Below are positions 55,961-64,000 of a DNA stretch of 64,000 bases, piece by piece. Under the pieces are notes generated by a model, which saw only the letters and a program-made list of their open reading frames with translations, did no database searches and was not told the origin of the DNA. The position numbers and the translations under genes are program-made. The first letter of the stretch is position 1, and each line of letters begins with the position of its first letter. The stretch is from Methylotenera sp. Its GTDB lineage: Bacteria; Pseudomonadota; Gammaproteobacteria; Burkholderiales; Methylophilaceae. The stretch spans positions 1-64,000 of the forward strand of contig JABFQV010000005.1 in the NCBI GenBank assembly GCA_013141495.1, written 5' to 3'.

Positions 55961-56578
55961 CTATTTTTTGCCAAACCCAGACTCTGTACCCGCCAGCAGT
56001 TTTTGAATATTGCTTCTATGGCGCCAAATTAAGAATATAGACATCACTAAAACTGTGATCACATAATCTTTATAAGGTAGCAAGAACCACGCAAACACTG
56101 GTGCCAACGCCGCAGCAGCAATAGCCGCTAATGATGAATAACGCGAAACTGCAAACACCAATAGCCAAGTAACCAATGCAGCCAAAGCCAATAAAGGCGA
56201 TATTGCCAACATCACACCCAAGGCAGTTGCCACACCCTTACCGCCTTTAAATCGGTAATAAACAGGGTACAAATGTCCAAAAAATACCGCCAAGCCCACA
56301 GCACTGACTACCCACATAAGCATGCCAGACTGCAATGCCAACCAAACCGGAAACCATCCTTTAAACACATCGCCCAATAAAGTAAGTAAAGCTGCTGATT
56401 TTTTACCACTGCGCGCGACATTAGTTGCGCCGATATTGCCACTACCCACTGTCCGTGGATCAGGCAAGCCAAATAATTTACTGACTAAAATTCCAAAAGC
56501 AATTGAACCTAACAGATACGCTGCAACAATCCAAACTACTGGTACTAACGTAACCGGTATAAAACCTAACTCATTCAT
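55961..56578 (-). CDS. plsY: Acyl-phosphate--glycerol-3-phosphate acyltransferase PlsY
   Basis: Membrane enzyme for the first acylation in phospholipid synthesis, 205 residues with five hydrophobic segments. Motif 1 is GSGNIGATNVAR, motif 2 FKGGKGVAT with GHLYPVYYRFKGGKG, and motif 3 IWRHRSNIQKLLAGTE. Convergent with tsaD and divergent from folB, a common neighbourhood. Confidence 0.96.
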   Translation of the reverse strand: MNELGFIPVTLVPVVWIVAAYLLGSIAFGILVSKLFGLPDPRTVGSGNIGATNVARSGKKSAALLTLLGDVFKGWFPVWLALQSGMLMWVVSAVGLAVFFGHLYPVYYRFKGGKGVATALGVMLAISPLLALAALVTWLLVFAVSRYSSLAAIAAAALAPVFAWFLLPYKDYVITVLVMSIFLIWRHRSNIQKLLAGTESGFGKK

Positions 56579-56643
56579 AATAATATGCTCTAAAATCCAA
56601 TTACCGCATTCTAAACCATCGCAAAACTGTAGGCATCATATTT

Positions 56644-56997
56644 ATGGACATCATATTTTTAAGCGAAGTCAAAGTACAAACCAAACTCGGCGTGCCTGAG
56701 TGGGAGCGCATGACCCCGCAAACCATCATCCTAGACATAGAGATTGGCTACGATTTAAGTAAAGCCTGTAAAAGCGATGATGTGAACGACACGATAGACT
56801 ACGGTGCAGTGGTAAACCGCGTACGCGAAACATTAAGCGACAATAGCTTTCAATTGGTAGAAACACTCGCGGAACATATTTGCCAATTGATTCTGAAGGA
56901 ATTTTGTGCGTTGAGTGTGAAGATTAAAGTAGCTAAACCTGCGATATTGCCGGGGTTGAAGGCTTTGGGCGTGGTGATTGAACGGAGCAGACCTTAG
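56644..56997 (+). CDS. folB: Dihydroneopterin aldolase FolB
   Basis: Folate pathway enzyme, 117 residues. LSEVKVQTKLGVPEWER and DTIDYGAVVNRV, with QLVETLAEHICQ, match FolB; the active-site Glu and Lys (VKIKVAKPAILPG) are present. The EEP nuclease gene starts six bases after its stop. Confidence 0.95.
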   Translation: MDIIFLSEVKVQTKLGVPEWERMTPQTIILDIEIGYDLSKACKSDDVNDTIDYGAVVNRVRETLSDNSFQLVETLAEHICQLILKEFCALSVKIKVAKPAILPGLKALGVVIERSRP

Positions 56998-57003
56998 CTT
57001 AAT

Positions 57004-57756
57004 ATGAAAATAGTAACTTGGAATTGTAATGGTGCTTTTCGTAAAAAGTTTGAGCATTTAATTCATATAAATGCTGACATTTACATTATTCAAGAGTGTG
57101 AAGATCCAGAAAAGTGTAAAGATCTACCATATAAAAACTGGGCGTCAAATTATCTTTGGATTGGAAACAATAAAAATTCAGGCTTAGGTGTGTTCGCTAA
57201 AGAAAATATTTTACTAAAATCACTTGATTGGGAGTCTGCCGGCCTACAATCTTTTATCCCTTTTGTAATAAACAATGAATTTACAGTGTTAGCAGTTTGG
57301 ACAAAGCAGGCAAATTCGCCAACATTTCAATACATTGGACAGTTATGGAAATATCTACAAGCTCATCAATCAAAGCTTTGTTCAGCAAACTCAATCATCT
57401 GTGGAGATTTCAATAGCAATACTTGCTGGGACAAGTGGGACCGTTGGTGGAATCACTCAGATGTAGTCAATGATTTAGCTAAAATAAACATTCATAGCAT
57501 TTATCATCATGCTAATAACTTAGCGCAAGGCAAAGAAACTACACCAACATTCTATCTACATAGAAATTTAGAAAAGCCTTATCACATAGATTATGCATTT
57601 GCTTCATCTAAGTTATTAGCTTCTGCAAGCCTAGAAATTGGTACCTTCAACGAATGGATTTCATTAAGTGATCATATGCCAATCATTTTCCAAATTCATC
57701 AAAAATTCCCAACGGAGCAAATCCCCCTTACACCACGCCGAGCAACGCAGGCATAA
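57004..57756 (+). CDS. Endonuclease/exonuclease/phosphatase (EEP) family protein
   Basis: 250 residues, cytoplasmic. EEP fold signatures in order: VTWNCNGAFRKKF at 4-16, IIQECED near 29 with the catalytic Glu, ICGDFNSN near 138-145, HIDYAFAS near 198-205, and SLSDHMPIIFQI near 220-231 with the terminal Asp-His. So the catalytic set of Mg-dependent nucleases is complete; a substrate cannot be assigned. It is AT-richer than folB and xerD and probably acquired. Its last codons and TAA stop lie inside the left arm of a structured repeat, so the protein end (TPRRATQA) is repeat-derived. Confidence 0.8.
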   Translation: MKIVTWNCNGAFRKKFEHLIHINADIYIIQECEDPEKCKDLPYKNWASNYLWIGNNKNSGLGVFAKENILLKSLDWESAGLQSFIPFVINNEFTVLAVWTKQANSPTFQYIGQLWKYLQAHQSKLCSANSIICGDFNSNTCWDKWDRWWNHSDVVNDLAKINIHSIYHHANNLAQGKETTPTFYLHRNLEKPYHIDYAFASSKLLASASLEIGTFNEWISLSDHMPIIFQIHQKFPTEQIPLTPRRATQA

Positions 57757-57874
57757 AGGGAGTTTTCAGCAAGCGGCTGTTTGAGACCGCAAGGGTCTTC
57801 CCCGTGGAATATATGCGCTAAAGCGCATTATTCACACGTGAAGCGTAGCGAGTTTCCGATTGCTGCCCTTTATG
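57752..57874. repeat. Structured repeat, copy 2 (long bulged hairpin)
   Basis: CATAAAGGG (57752-57760), a six-base bulge AGTTTT, and CAGCAAGCGG (57767-57776) pair with CCGATTGCTG-CCCTTTATG (57856-57874). Inside are the hairpin AGACC...GGTCT and the long hairpin CGTGGAATAT-ATGCGC-TAAA-GCGCAT-TATTCACACG. The plan is that of 8595-8750: the same arm order and the same bulge position, with different paired bases. The left arm includes the stop codon of the EEP gene. Confidence 0.8.
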
Positions 57875-57928
57875 TTGAGTAGCGCAGGGAAGGCGGAGCC
57901 CGTGGGGTTGGGGTGTCTTTTTGTTTGG

Positions 57929-57960
57929 GTACTTTATTTTGGACAAGCAAAATAAAGCAC
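57929..57960. repeat. 13-bp hairpin following structured repeat copy 2
   Basis: GTACTTTATTTTG (57929-57941) and CAAAATAAAGCAC (57948-57960) pair with one mismatch across a six-base loop and are followed by CTCGCC and a small hairpin TCGCCTAGAGGCGA. It corresponds in place and flank to 8843-8876, though the stem sequence is largely different. Confidence 0.75.
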
Positions 57961-58004
57961 CTCGCCTAGAGGCGAAAAGAAATGGTGCAAGCTTCACCAC
58001 TTTA

Positions 58005-58039
58005 CCCTCACCCCAGCCCTCTCCCTTAAATGGAGAGGG
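58005..58039. repeat. CCCTCACCCCAGCCCTCTCCC-type dispersed repeat
   Basis: CCCTCACCCCAGCCCTCTCC followed by a hairpin CCCTCTCC/GGAGAGGG (58017-58039). I recall this short motif as a dispersed repeat in many unrelated bacterial genomes. It lies next to the 3' end of xerD; together with the repeats at 57752-57960 it fills the xerD-EEP gap. Confidence 0.65.
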
Positions 58040-58047
58040 AGCAATCA

Positions 58048-58956
58048 TCACCCCCGAGGATGATGCATGCTATGCAACTGCTTCAACCGCTCCCGCGCCA
58101 CATGCGTATATATCTGCGTAGTAGAAATATCTGAATGCCCCAATAACATCTGAACCACCCGTAAATCTGCGCCATGATTGAGCAAATGTGTTGCAAAAGC
58201 ATGTCGCAATACATGCGGTGACATGTGCTTGGTGATACCCGCCAACAATGCATACCGCTTAATCAGGTACCAAAACGCTTGTCGTGTCATCGCCTCCCCG
58301 CGATTCGTCACAAACAAGGCATCTGATAAGCGTTTTTGCAAAATCTTGCCTCTGGCTTCTTTTAAATAGCGCGAAATCCAATCTGCGGCTTCTTCACCCA
58401 TGGGTACCAAGCGTGTTTTACTGCCTTTACCAGTGACGCGCACCACGCTGTCACTCACGCTCACCTCAGTAGTCTTAATTGAAACCAGCTCAGATACACG
58501 CAAACCACAGGCATATAACAGCTCCAGCATGGCTCTATCACGCAGGCCAGCAGGCTCGCTTAAATTTGGCGCATTGAGCAATGCCACCACTTCATCTTCA
58601 TTGAGGCTCTTGGGCAGGCTACGTGGCAGCTTAGGCGACTCTATCTGTAGCGTTGGATCTACATTCATTCTATTTTCACGCAGCAGGTAGCGATAAAAGC
58701 GCCGCAGGCTGGCGATTAGGCGACTAATGCTACGTGGCTTACTTTGTGGAAATTTCACCGCAAGGTACTGCTGAATGTCAGCCTGCTCTACAGTAAGCAG
58801 CTGCTTGCTCTGGCTGGGTAGCCAAAGTGCGAAAGTGGTTAGATCAAGCCGATAACTTTCTAACGTATTTTTCGCCAAGCCGTCTTCTAGCCAGAGGTGG
58901 TCAATAAACGCATCTAACTCGGCCACATCGGCAGGAATTAACACAGTCTCACTCAC
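58048..58956 (-). CDS. xerD: Site-specific tyrosine recombinase XerD
   Basis: Resolves chromosome dimers at dif with XerC. The N-terminal SAM-like domain (DAFIDHLWLEDGLAKNTLESYRLDL) is XerD-like rather than XerC-like. The catalytic residues are in ACGLRVSELVS (Arg), TGKGSKTRLVP (Lys), SPHVLRHAFATHLL (His, Arg), LLGHSDISTTQIYTHV (His, Tyr). The start is given as GTG 58956, because AAAGG lies 8 bases before it; TTG at 58962 is the alternative. It overlaps the ogt end. 302 residues. Confidence 0.93.
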   Translation of the reverse strand: MSETVLIPADVAELDAFIDHLWLEDGLAKNTLESYRLDLTTFALWLPSQSKQLLTVEQADIQQYLAVKFPQSKPRSISRLIASLRRFYRYLLRENRMNVDPTLQIESPKLPRSLPKSLNEDEVVALLNAPNLSEPAGLRDRAMLELLYACGLRVSELVSIKTTEVSVSDSVVRVTGKGSKTRLVPMGEEAADWISRYLKEARGKILQKRLSDALFVTNRGEAMTRQAFWYLIKRYALLAGITKHMSPHVLRHAFATHLLNHGADLRVVQMLLGHSDISTTQIYTHVARERLKQLHSMHHPRG

Positions 58957-59446
58957 TGCCAAAACCTTTCACGCCTTCATGCTGCAACAACCACTGTTTG
59001 ATGCCCAAACCATTAGCCTTGCCTTGCATAAAGCCGCCTATGCCATTCTTTGCCACGACACGATGACATGGGACCACCAAAGGCAACTGGTTTGCACCGC
59101 AGGCGTTGGCGACTGCTCGCGGCCCTGAGCCTATCTGAACGGCTAACTCGCCATAAGTGCGCGTTTGTCCAGATGGAATTGCGGCAATCGCCTGCCACAC
59201 ACGCTGCTGAAATGCAGACCCTTGTTGCGCAAGGGGTAATTCAAAACGTGCTTTAGGCTGCTGCAAATATTGTTTGATCTGCTCGCAGGCAAGCTTCACT
59301 AGAAGATGTGTAGATTCTTTTTCAATTTGAACTGACGCAGGCAAAAGCTCAATCGCTAACTGCCCTTCGTACACAGCGATTACTACTGCGCCAAAAGGTG
59401 TATTGATTAAAGCATTATCATTAAAAGATACAGTGGTTATTGACAT
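58949..59446 (-). CDS. ogt: Methylated-DNA--protein-cysteine methyltransferase
   Basis: Suicide repair protein for O6-methylguanine. The acceptor Cys127 lies in PCHRVV. The wing and helix residues RTYGELAVQIGSGPRAVANACGANQLPLVVPCHRVVAKNGIGGF are complete. It has 165 residues with a divergent N-terminal half, so it is an Ogt/AGT-type protein without Ada regulatory domains. It overlaps xerD by about 8 bases and is transcribed with it. Confidence 0.93.
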   Translation of the reverse strand: MSITTVSFNDNALINTPFGAVVIAVYEGQLAIELLPASVQIEKESTHLLVKLACEQIKQYLQQPKARFELPLAQQGSAFQQRVWQAIAAIPSGQTRTYGELAVQIGSGPRAVANACGANQLPLVVPCHRVVAKNGIGGFMQGKANGLGIKQWLLQHEGVKGFGSE

Positions 59447-59493
59447 GCGATGATGTTAAACCAAAGAGCATATTCCGCAAACGTTTACACAAT

Positions 59494-59530
59494 AAAAAAA
59501 GCCCCAACGACTTTCATCTATTGGGGCTTT
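59494..59530 (-). terminator. Terminator of the rpsP-rplS operon
   Basis: AAAGCCCCAA (59498-59507) and TTGGGGCTTT (59521-59530) form a 10-bp stem; on the minus strand it runs into TTTTTTTATT. It lies about 30 bases after the rplS stop. Confidence 0.9.
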
Positions 59531-59558
59531 GCGTGCCGTACGCACTGACTTTCGAGTC

Positions 59559-59954
59559 TTACGCTTTTTCTACCGGCGCTAAAACTTCTCTTTCACGTGC
59601 TACTAATTTTTCTTTAATACGTGCTGATTTACCTGAACGCTCACGTAGGTAGTACAGTTTCGCACGACGTACATCACCGCGACGTTTCACTTCAATGCTA
59701 GCGATTAGCGGTGAGTAAGTTTGGAATGTACGCTCAACACCTTCACCAGATGAAATTTTACGCACGATGAATGATGAATTCAAGCCACGGTTACGTTTAG
59801 CAATTACAACACCTTCGTATGACTGCACACGTTTACGTGTACCTTCAACGACGTTTACGCCGATTACTACAGTGTCGCCTGGTGCAAAAACAGGAATCGT
59901 TTTGCCTAAACGGGCAATTTCTTCCTCTTCTAACATTTTAATAATATCTGCCAT
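59559..59954 (-). CDS. rplS: Ribosomal protein bL19
   Basis: Large-subunit protein at the 30S/50S interface, 131 residues. [55 protein letters not shown] is the family core. The C-terminal part ends [14 protein letters not shown], a little longer than usual. Last gene of the operon. Confidence 0.97.
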   Translation of the reverse strand: MADIIKMLEEEEIARLGKTIPVFAPGDTVVIGVNVVEGTRKRVQSYEGVVIAKRNRGLNSSFIVRKISSGEGVERTFQTYSPLIASIEVKRRGDVRRAKLYYLRERSGKSARIKEKLVAREREVLAPVEKA

Positions 59955-60029
59955 TTTGTTATCCTTTATATCGCCTTGGGTTTAACCTTGGCGGGTTCCT
60001 TTTAATTATGAAGAGCTTGTTCCTGCTAT

Positions 60030-60767
60030 CTAACTTTCTTGTAGCAGCCGTGCTTCTTCTTTCGTCAACGGCCTTGCGGCCAATAATTCGGGACGTTGAT
60101 CCCGAGTTCTGTGCAATGACATCTTCAAACGCCACTGTTTAATCTTTGCATGATTACCCGAGGTTAAAACCTCAGGTACGCTCACGCCGTTATATTGTTC
60201 TGGTCGAGTATAGTGCGGGCAATCTAATAGACCATCTACAAATGAATCTTCAATTGCAGAATCACTATCGCCCAAACTGCCTGGCAACTGCCTAACAATC
60301 GCATCGATTAACGCCATAGCGGGTAACTCGCCGCCACTTAATACGTAATCACCGATGGATAACTCTTCATCTACTTCTGCGTCTATCAGGCGCTGATCAA
60401 CGCCTTCATACCGACTAGTAAGCAATACCAAGCCTTGTTTCTTACTTAACTGCATGACCTTTTCATGCGTCAGCGGTTTACCCGCTGGCGAAAGATGGAT
60501 GACCCAACTTTCAATATTCTCTGCTGCCTGCTTATCTTTCGCGGCATTGATGGCTTTTTCTAACGGCTCAGCCAGCATCACCATGCCAGGGCCACCACCA
60601 TAAGGCCGATCATCAACCGTTTTATGGTTATCAGTGGTGAAATCGCGCGGATTCCAAAACTGCATTTCATAAATACCTTGCTGCAACGCTCTGCTAGTAA
60701 TGCCATATTTTGTTATAGCATCAAACATTTCAGGAAACAGCGTGACAACCTCAAACTTAAACGCCAT
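60030..60767 (-). CDS. trmD: tRNA (guanine37-N1)-methyltransferase TrmD
   Basis: Methylates G37 of tRNAs to prevent frameshifting. SPOUT-fold motifs: [20 protein letters not shown] near 55-74, [15 protein letters not shown] near 110-124 and [27 protein letters not shown] near 131-158. It has 245 residues. Second last gene of the rpsP operon, about 20 bases after rimM. Confidence 0.97.
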   Translation of the reverse strand: MAFKFEVVTLFPEMFDAITKYGITSRALQQGIYEMQFWNPRDFTTDNHKTVDDRPYGGGPGMVMLAEPLEKAINAAKDKQAAENIESWVIHLSPAGKPLTHEKVMQLSKKQGLVLLTSRYEGVDQRLIDAEVDEELSIGDYVLSGGELPAMALIDAIVRQLPGSLGDSDSAIEDSFVDGLLDCPHYTRPEQYNGVSVPEVLTSGNHAKIKQWRLKMSLHRTRDQRPELLAARPLTKEEARLLQES

Positions 60768-60788
60768 GATTGAATCTAAGAGCCATCA

Positions 60789-61367
60789 CTAGAAATCCGC
60801 ATCCCAATCAACCAGCATCGTTTTTGCTTTTATATCGACTTCAAGCACAACCTCCGCCGTAAATGGTAGCAATCTTTCTTGCGGCTTTTCTTTACCCGTT
60901 GCTTTAGCTGAAGTTTCTGCTGTAGCTACTAACTTAACCGGGTCGGCTCTCACGGCAATCACATCATTGGCACCAGTTTCAAACACGTCTACAATTAAGC
61001 CAAAATCAACATCTTGCTTGTTTTTAACGCGCACACCAATTAAATCAGACCAGTAATACTCATTGTCTTCAGCCTCTGGCAACTGATCTCTAGGTACGGC
61101 TATTTGCTTACCTTTGCAAGCAAGTGCCGCATCTCGATCATCAATACCTTTAAGCTTAACTACCAATACGTCATTGTGTACTTTGGCGGTTTCAACGATT
61201 AACTCACGCCAATCGTCACCTTTACCAAGCCACCACGTGTCATAGTCAAACAGGCCGTCAAACGCTTCCGTATCTGGCACAACTTTTAGCCAGCCAAAAA
61301 CGCCATAAGGCGCAACAATGCGCCCCATAACTACCATATCACTGACTACTAAATTATTGGTCGCCAA
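60789..61367 (-). CDS. rimM: 16S rRNA processing protein RimM
   Basis: Assembly factor for the 30S head that binds uS19. It has 192 residues with an N-terminal RimM barrel (VVMGRIVAPYGVFGWLKV near 11-28) and a C-terminal PRC barrel (YYWSDLIGVRVKNK, GLIVDVFETGANDVIAV, LLPFTAEVVLEVDIKAKTMLVDW). A polar insertion of about 20 residues (ATAETSAKATGKEKPQER) precedes the LLPF block. Confidence 0.95.
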   Translation of the reverse strand: MATNNLVVSDMVVMGRIVAPYGVFGWLKVVPDTEAFDGLFDYDTWWLGKGDDWRELIVETAKVHNDVLVVKLKGIDDRDAALACKGKQIAVPRDQLPEAEDNEYYWSDLIGVRVKNKQDVDFGLIVDVFETGANDVIAVRADPVKLVATAETSAKATGKEKPQERLLPFTAEVVLEVDIKAKTMLVDWDADF

Positions 61368-61422
61368 AACAACTCACAGACTTTAATTTTTTGTTGGGTG
61401 ACTCATCACCCAAGTGTGAAAA

Positions 61423-61914
61423 TTAAGCGTCAGCTGCTGGCGTTTCTGTAGCTTCAGCTGGTGCTTCAACAGCAGCTTCTGCTTCAGCAGCTTTAGCTGC
61501 GGCTGCAGCCTCTGCGGCTTGCGCTGCTTCTGCAGCGGCTTTAGCGTCAGCTTCTGCCTTAGCAGCATCAGCGGCAGCTTTAACTTTAGCTGCTTCTACT
61601 GCGGCAACTTTAGCTTTAGCAGCTTCTGCCTTAGCAGCATCTTTAACTTTAGCAGCAATCGCAGCTTCAGGACCTTTAGCGTGGAACTTAACCAAGCGTG
61701 CAACGGTATCTGACAATTGCGCGCCATTGCTTTGCCAGTGTGTAACACGAGCCAAGTCAATACGTAAGCCTTCAGCACCTGCGCTAGCAGATGGGTTGTA
61801 AAAACCAACGCGCTCAATAAAACGGCCATCGCGACGATTGCGTGAATCAGCTACAACTACGTTGTAGAAAGGAGTTTTTTTCGCGCCACCACGAGCTAAA
61901 CGAATAATAACCAT
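61423..61914 (-). CDS. rpsP: Ribosomal protein bS16 with long Ala-rich tail
   Basis: Small-subunit assembly protein. Residues 1-82 are a normal bS16 ([41 protein letters not shown]...[20 protein letters not shown]). The remaining 80 residues are almost entirely Ala, Lys, Glu and Asp in a repeating [12 protein letters not shown] pattern and should form a long helix; bS16 normally ends near residue 80-90. The tail is encoded by GC-biased, repetitive codons. First gene of the rpsP-rimM-trmD-rplS operon. Confidence 0.95.
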   Translation of the reverse strand: MVIIRLARGGAKKTPFYNVVVADSRNRRDGRFIERVGFYNPSASAGAEGLRIDLARVTHWQSNGAQLSDTVARLVKFHAKGPEAAIAAKVKDAAKAEAAKAKVAAVEAAKVKAAADAAKAEADAKAAAEAAQAAEAAAAAKAAEAEAAVEAPAEATETPAADA

Positions 61915-61958
61915 AATCTTTGTTCTCTTTGTGAATAATTTAAAGCAGAAAGGCGCGG

Positions 61959-61988
61959 ATTTTACGTCATTTCCAACTCATTTGGCAA
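61959..61988 (-). promoter_or_regulatory. Promoter of the rpsP operon
   Basis: On the minus strand TTGCCA (61983-61988) is separated by 18 bases from TAAAAT (61959-61964), followed by the GC-rich CCGCGCC at the likely start site, which resembles a stringent-control discriminator. The leader would be about 40 bases. Confidence 0.7.
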
Positions 61989-62042
61989 GCTATTTATCTA
62001 TATTTATCTGCTATGTGCTGATTTATTGATAAAATTAATTAC

Positions 62043-62184
62043 AGGGCGCCTCTAATAATTCAAATTTTTAAGTCAGACAAGGCGCGAACGAAAAATCATG
62101 ACGCCGCATATATTGATATGCAAGGAATGATTTTTTGTGAGTAACGCAGTATGACGACGAAATTTGAATTATTAGAGATGCCCT
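62043..62184. repeat. 142-bp element with 25-nt inverted ends
   Basis: The left end (62043-62067, AGGGCGCCTCTAATAATTCA...) and right end (62160-62184) are reverse complements with two mismatches. The interior holds a TCAGACAAGGCGCGAACG-type segment and a GTGAGTAACGCAGTATGACG segment, with no coding potential. It has MITE-like dimensions, and I recall similar sequences in other Nitrosomonadales genomes. It lies between queC and the rpsP promoter, at the 3' side of queC. Confidence 0.75.
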
Positions 62185-62195
62185 ACAGGTTAAAT

Positions 62196-62876
62196 CTAAC
62201 AATTTGCTTTGTAGCGCGTCGGATCCGTCAAACCCGCAGCTGCAAAGCCTTCACGGCGCAGGCGGCACGAATCACACAAGCCACATGCCTCACCGTGATT
62301 ATCCGCCTGATAGCATGAAGCCGTCATGGCATAATCCACACCTAATTGTGTACCAAGCTGCACAATCTGCGCCTTGGTCATATCAATTAAAGGTGCATGA
62401 ACCGTAATCGTTTTACCTTCCACCGCACTTTTGGTGGCTAAATTGGCCATTGTTTGAAAAGCTGTTACATATTCGCCACGGCAGTCAGGGTACCCTGAAT
62501 AATCTAACGCATTTACACCAATGAAAATATCTTGCGACCCCAGCACCTCCGCCCATGCTAACGCCAACGATAACATGATGGTATTACGTGCAGGCACATA
62601 AGTAATTGGAATGCCTGTCGTAGCGCTTTCAGGAACCGCAATCGCGTCATCGGTCAATGCTGAGCCGCCAAATAAAGATAGATCCAGTTGAGCCGTTTTG
62701 TGCGCAGTAGCACCCATGACTTTGGCTACATTTTTAGCCGCCTCTAATTCAGCAATATGCCGTTGGTGATAATCCAAGCTCAAGCAATAGCACTCAAACC
62801 CCTGGTTACGTGCAAAAGCCAATACCGTGGCAGAGTCTAACCCACCAGACAGCAACACAACAGCGCGCTTCTTCAT
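62196..62876 (-). CDS. queC: 7-cyano-7-deazaguanine synthase QueC
   Basis: ATP-dependent enzyme of queuosine synthesis, converting CDG to preQ0. The PP-loop [16 protein letters not shown] is at 7-22. The zinc ligands are near the C-terminus, in [25 protein letters not shown]. It has 226 residues. Its start overlaps the queE stop by 4 bases (ATGA). Confidence 0.97.
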   Translation of the reverse strand: MKKRAVVLLSGGLDSATVLAFARNQGFECYCLSLDYHQRHIAELEAAKNVAKVMGATAHKTAQLDLSLFGGSALTDDAIAVPESATTGIPITYVPARNTIMLSLALAWAEVLGSQDIFIGVNALDYSGYPDCRGEYVTAFQTMANLATKSAVEGKTITVHAPLIDMTKAQIVQLGTQLGVDYAMTASCYQADNHGEACGLCDSCRLRREGFAAAGLTDPTRYKANC

Positions 62877-63511
62877 TTACCTGCCACCTCACCCCATAAT
62901 ATTTTGTGCAGTTGCAATTGCATACGTACCGGCAACCTGTCTGCCAACACCCATTCAGCTAATTCAGCAGGATTCACTTGACTATAAACTGGTGAAAATA
63001 ACACCGGACATTTCTCGTTTATTTTATAGTCCGCTAATATCTCTTTTGCCCAATCGTAATCTGTGCGACTGCACAGCACAAACTTAACTTCATCGGTTGG
63101 TTTAAGATGCGCTAAATTACCCCACAAATTGTTTTTCAGCTCACCTGAATCTGGTGTTTTTATATCCAAAATCACTGAAACACGCTTATCCACCGGGCTA
63201 ATGTCAATGGCGCCACCAGTCTCAAGCGACACGTTATAACCCGCATCACACAAGGCTTTGAGCAACACATGGCAATCTTTTTGTGCAAGTGGCTCACCAC
63301 CGGTAACGGTGACATATTGCGTACCAAACTCAGTCACTTTGGCCAAAATATCATTAATTTCCATGTTGCTACCACCGCTGAAAGCATAAGCAGTATCGCA
63401 ATACACGCAACGCATGGGGCAACCCGTGAGGCGCACAAATACCGTAGGCAAACCTACGCGCGTAGATTCGCCTTGTAGCGAGTAAAAGATTTCGTGAATT
63501 TTAAGCTTCAT
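62873..63511 (-). CDS. queE: 7-carboxy-7-deazaguanine synthase QueE
   Basis: Radical SAM enzyme making CDG, the QueC substrate. The cluster ligands are Cys31, Cys35 and Cys38 in [31 protein letters not shown] at the start and [10 protein letters not shown] are family motifs. It has 212 residues. The 55-base gap above it holds a terminator for the preceding gene, so queE needs its own promoter just before 63511. Confidence 0.96.
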   Translation of the reverse strand: MKLKIHEIFYSLQGESTRVGLPTVFVRLTGCPMRCVYCDTAYAFSGGSNMEINDILAKVTEFGTQYVTVTGGEPLAQKDCHVLLKALCDAGYNVSLETGGAIDISPVDKRVSVILDIKTPDSGELKNNLWGNLAHLKPTDEVKFVLCSRTDYDWAKEILADYKINEKCPVLFSPVYSQVNPAELAEWVLADRLPVRMQLQLHKILWGEVAGK

Positions 63512-63530
63512 TTGATATTTTGCGCAGTAT

Positions 63531-63565
63531 AAAAAAATAGCGCCAACTTGTATTGGCGCTATTTT
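63531..63565 (-). terminator. Terminator after cpoB
   Basis: AAAATAGCGCCAA (63534-63546) and TTGGCGCTATTTT (63553-63565) form a perfect 13-bp stem with a six-base loop. The minus-strand side continues in seven T, ending the cpoB transcript. A small second inverted repeat CGCTAA...TTAGCG lies just before it. Confidence 0.9.
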
Positions 63566-63627
63566 AACTTAAAAAGATGCGCTAATTTAAGTTAGCGTCA
63601 GGCTTAAGTTAATGTTTCTCTGATAGA

Positions 63628-64000
63628 TTACCTAATTGCCTCTAATGCTTTTAACCGCTTTTGCGCCGTTGGCGTTACATCACTATTAGGAAACTTGGCG
63701 ATTAAATCACGCAACGTTTTTTTAGCTCCCGGCACCAAACCCAATTGAATTTGGCTATTGGCCATATTCAGCATAGCATCAGGTACTAATGGACTTTCAG
63801 CATGCGTATCCAGTAATTTTTGTTGTGTAGCAATAGCGGATTTATAATTCTTTAATGCAAATTGCGAATAACCCAATCCATAAATAGCATCGGCCGAAAA
63901 CGCGCTATTGGGGTAATCTTTGACAAATTTATCATAAGCATTAAAAGCATCTTTATGCTTAGATTCTTTTGACAAACCATTGGCAAGCTCAAGTAATTGA
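63628..64000 (-). CDS. cpoB: Tol-Pal system protein CpoB (YbgF), C-terminal part
   Basis: Partial gene, cut by the right edge of the window; the reading frame stays open through 64000. The visible 123 residues are tandem TPR repeats (AFNAYDKFVKDYPNSAFSADAIYGLGYSQF, AIATQQKLLDTHAESPLVPDAMLNMANSQIQL, GAKKTLRDLIAKFPNSDVTPTAQKRLKAL), the usual C-terminal domain of CpoB, which links PBP1B and Tol during constriction. queE-queC downstream of tol-pal-cpoB is a common proteobacterial order, supporting the call. Confidence 0.9.
   Translation of the reverse strand, partial: QLLELANGLSKESKHKDAFNAYDKFVKDYPNSAFSADAIYGLGYSQFALKNYKSAIATQQKLLDTHAESPLVPDAMLNMANSQIQLGLVPGAKKTLRDLIAKFPNSDVTPTAQKRLKALEAIR

Noticed and set aside
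57818-58051. Open frame of 77 residues on the minus strand between the EEP gene and xerD
   Set aside because: It runs through structured repeat copy 2 and the CCCTCACCCC-type repeat; no coding signal.
61383-61568. Open frames in other phases of the rpsP tail (Leu/Lys/Gln-rich)
   Set aside because: They arise from the repetitive Ala-codon run of rpsP; the bS16 frame is certain.

Overview
The window is a stretch of chromosome from a methylotrophic betaproteobacterium of the Methylophilaceae type (Methylotenera or Methylophilus-like; the genus is inferred). The main evidence is a XoxF-type lanthanide methanol dehydrogenase with its XoxG cytochromes and XoxJ protein, an NAD-dependent fdsGBACD formate dehydrogenase, and betaproteobacterial gene orders such as rsmI/lpoA/yraN/dolP and rpsP-rimM-trmD-rplS. 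Most of the sequence is ordinary housekeeping DNA. No prophage, insertion sequence or CRISPR array was seen.

Layout. 28-7600 (minus) is the front of the division and cell wall cluster, mraZ-rsmH-ftsL-ftsI-murE-murF-mraY, with nearly every junction overlapping by 1-4 bases. Its promoter carries three MraZ boxes exactly 10 bp apart. 8129-8448 is RNase P RNA, flanked by repeats. 8946-11438 (minus) is rsmI-pyrC plus an added HNH nuclease gene. 11445-14088 is lpoA-yraN-dolP. 14246-20899 holds a DUF3579 gene, a TlpA-like protein, a PilZ-like protein, trxA, rho, rpmE2 and a glycosyltransferase of the ArnT/PMT class. 20950-30085 is a formate oxidation and molybdenum cofactor block: fdsGBA-fdhD-fdsD reading left, moaA-mobA-moeA reading right. 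30241-35802 holds tonB, a histidine kinase, bcp, phoH and an lplT-like transporter. 35843-41734 (minus) is ndh, two xoxG-like cytochromes, xoxJ and xoxF. 42023-47146 holds a proline iminopeptidase, a YihY-cNMP fusion, a TPR-oxygenase fusion and a sugar nucleotidyltransferase. 47280-49575 is a run of seven very small genes ending at tRNA-Ile(CAT). 49756-54663 (minus) is rpsU-DUF3144-yqeY, a terminator, then dnaG and rpoD. 54905-63975 holds tsaD, plsY, folB with an added EEP nuclease gene, xerD, ogt, the rpsP-rimM-trmD-rplS operon, queE-queC and the end of cpoB.

How the genes work together. XoxF oxidises methanol in the periplasm and passes electrons to XoxG-type cytochrome c; one of the two cytochromes is a predicted lipoprotein, which would tether it to a membrane. 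Formate made further along the pathway is oxidised by the Mo-dependent Fds complex, yielding NADH, and the neighbouring moaA, mobA and moeA supply its cofactor. NDH-2 next to the xox genes can feed that NADH to quinone.

The least ordinary material is intergenic. Elements at 8595-8750 and 57752-57874 are the same structured repeat: a long imperfect hairpin with a six-base bulge in the left arm, inner hairpins whose stems differ by paired changes, and a separate pyrimidine/purine hairpin downstream. A partial copy lies beside rnpB. Both full copies lie just 3' of a nuclease gene (HNH or EEP) that is appended to a housekeeping operon. A second repeat type, about 142 bp with 25-nt inverted ends, lies at 62043-62184.
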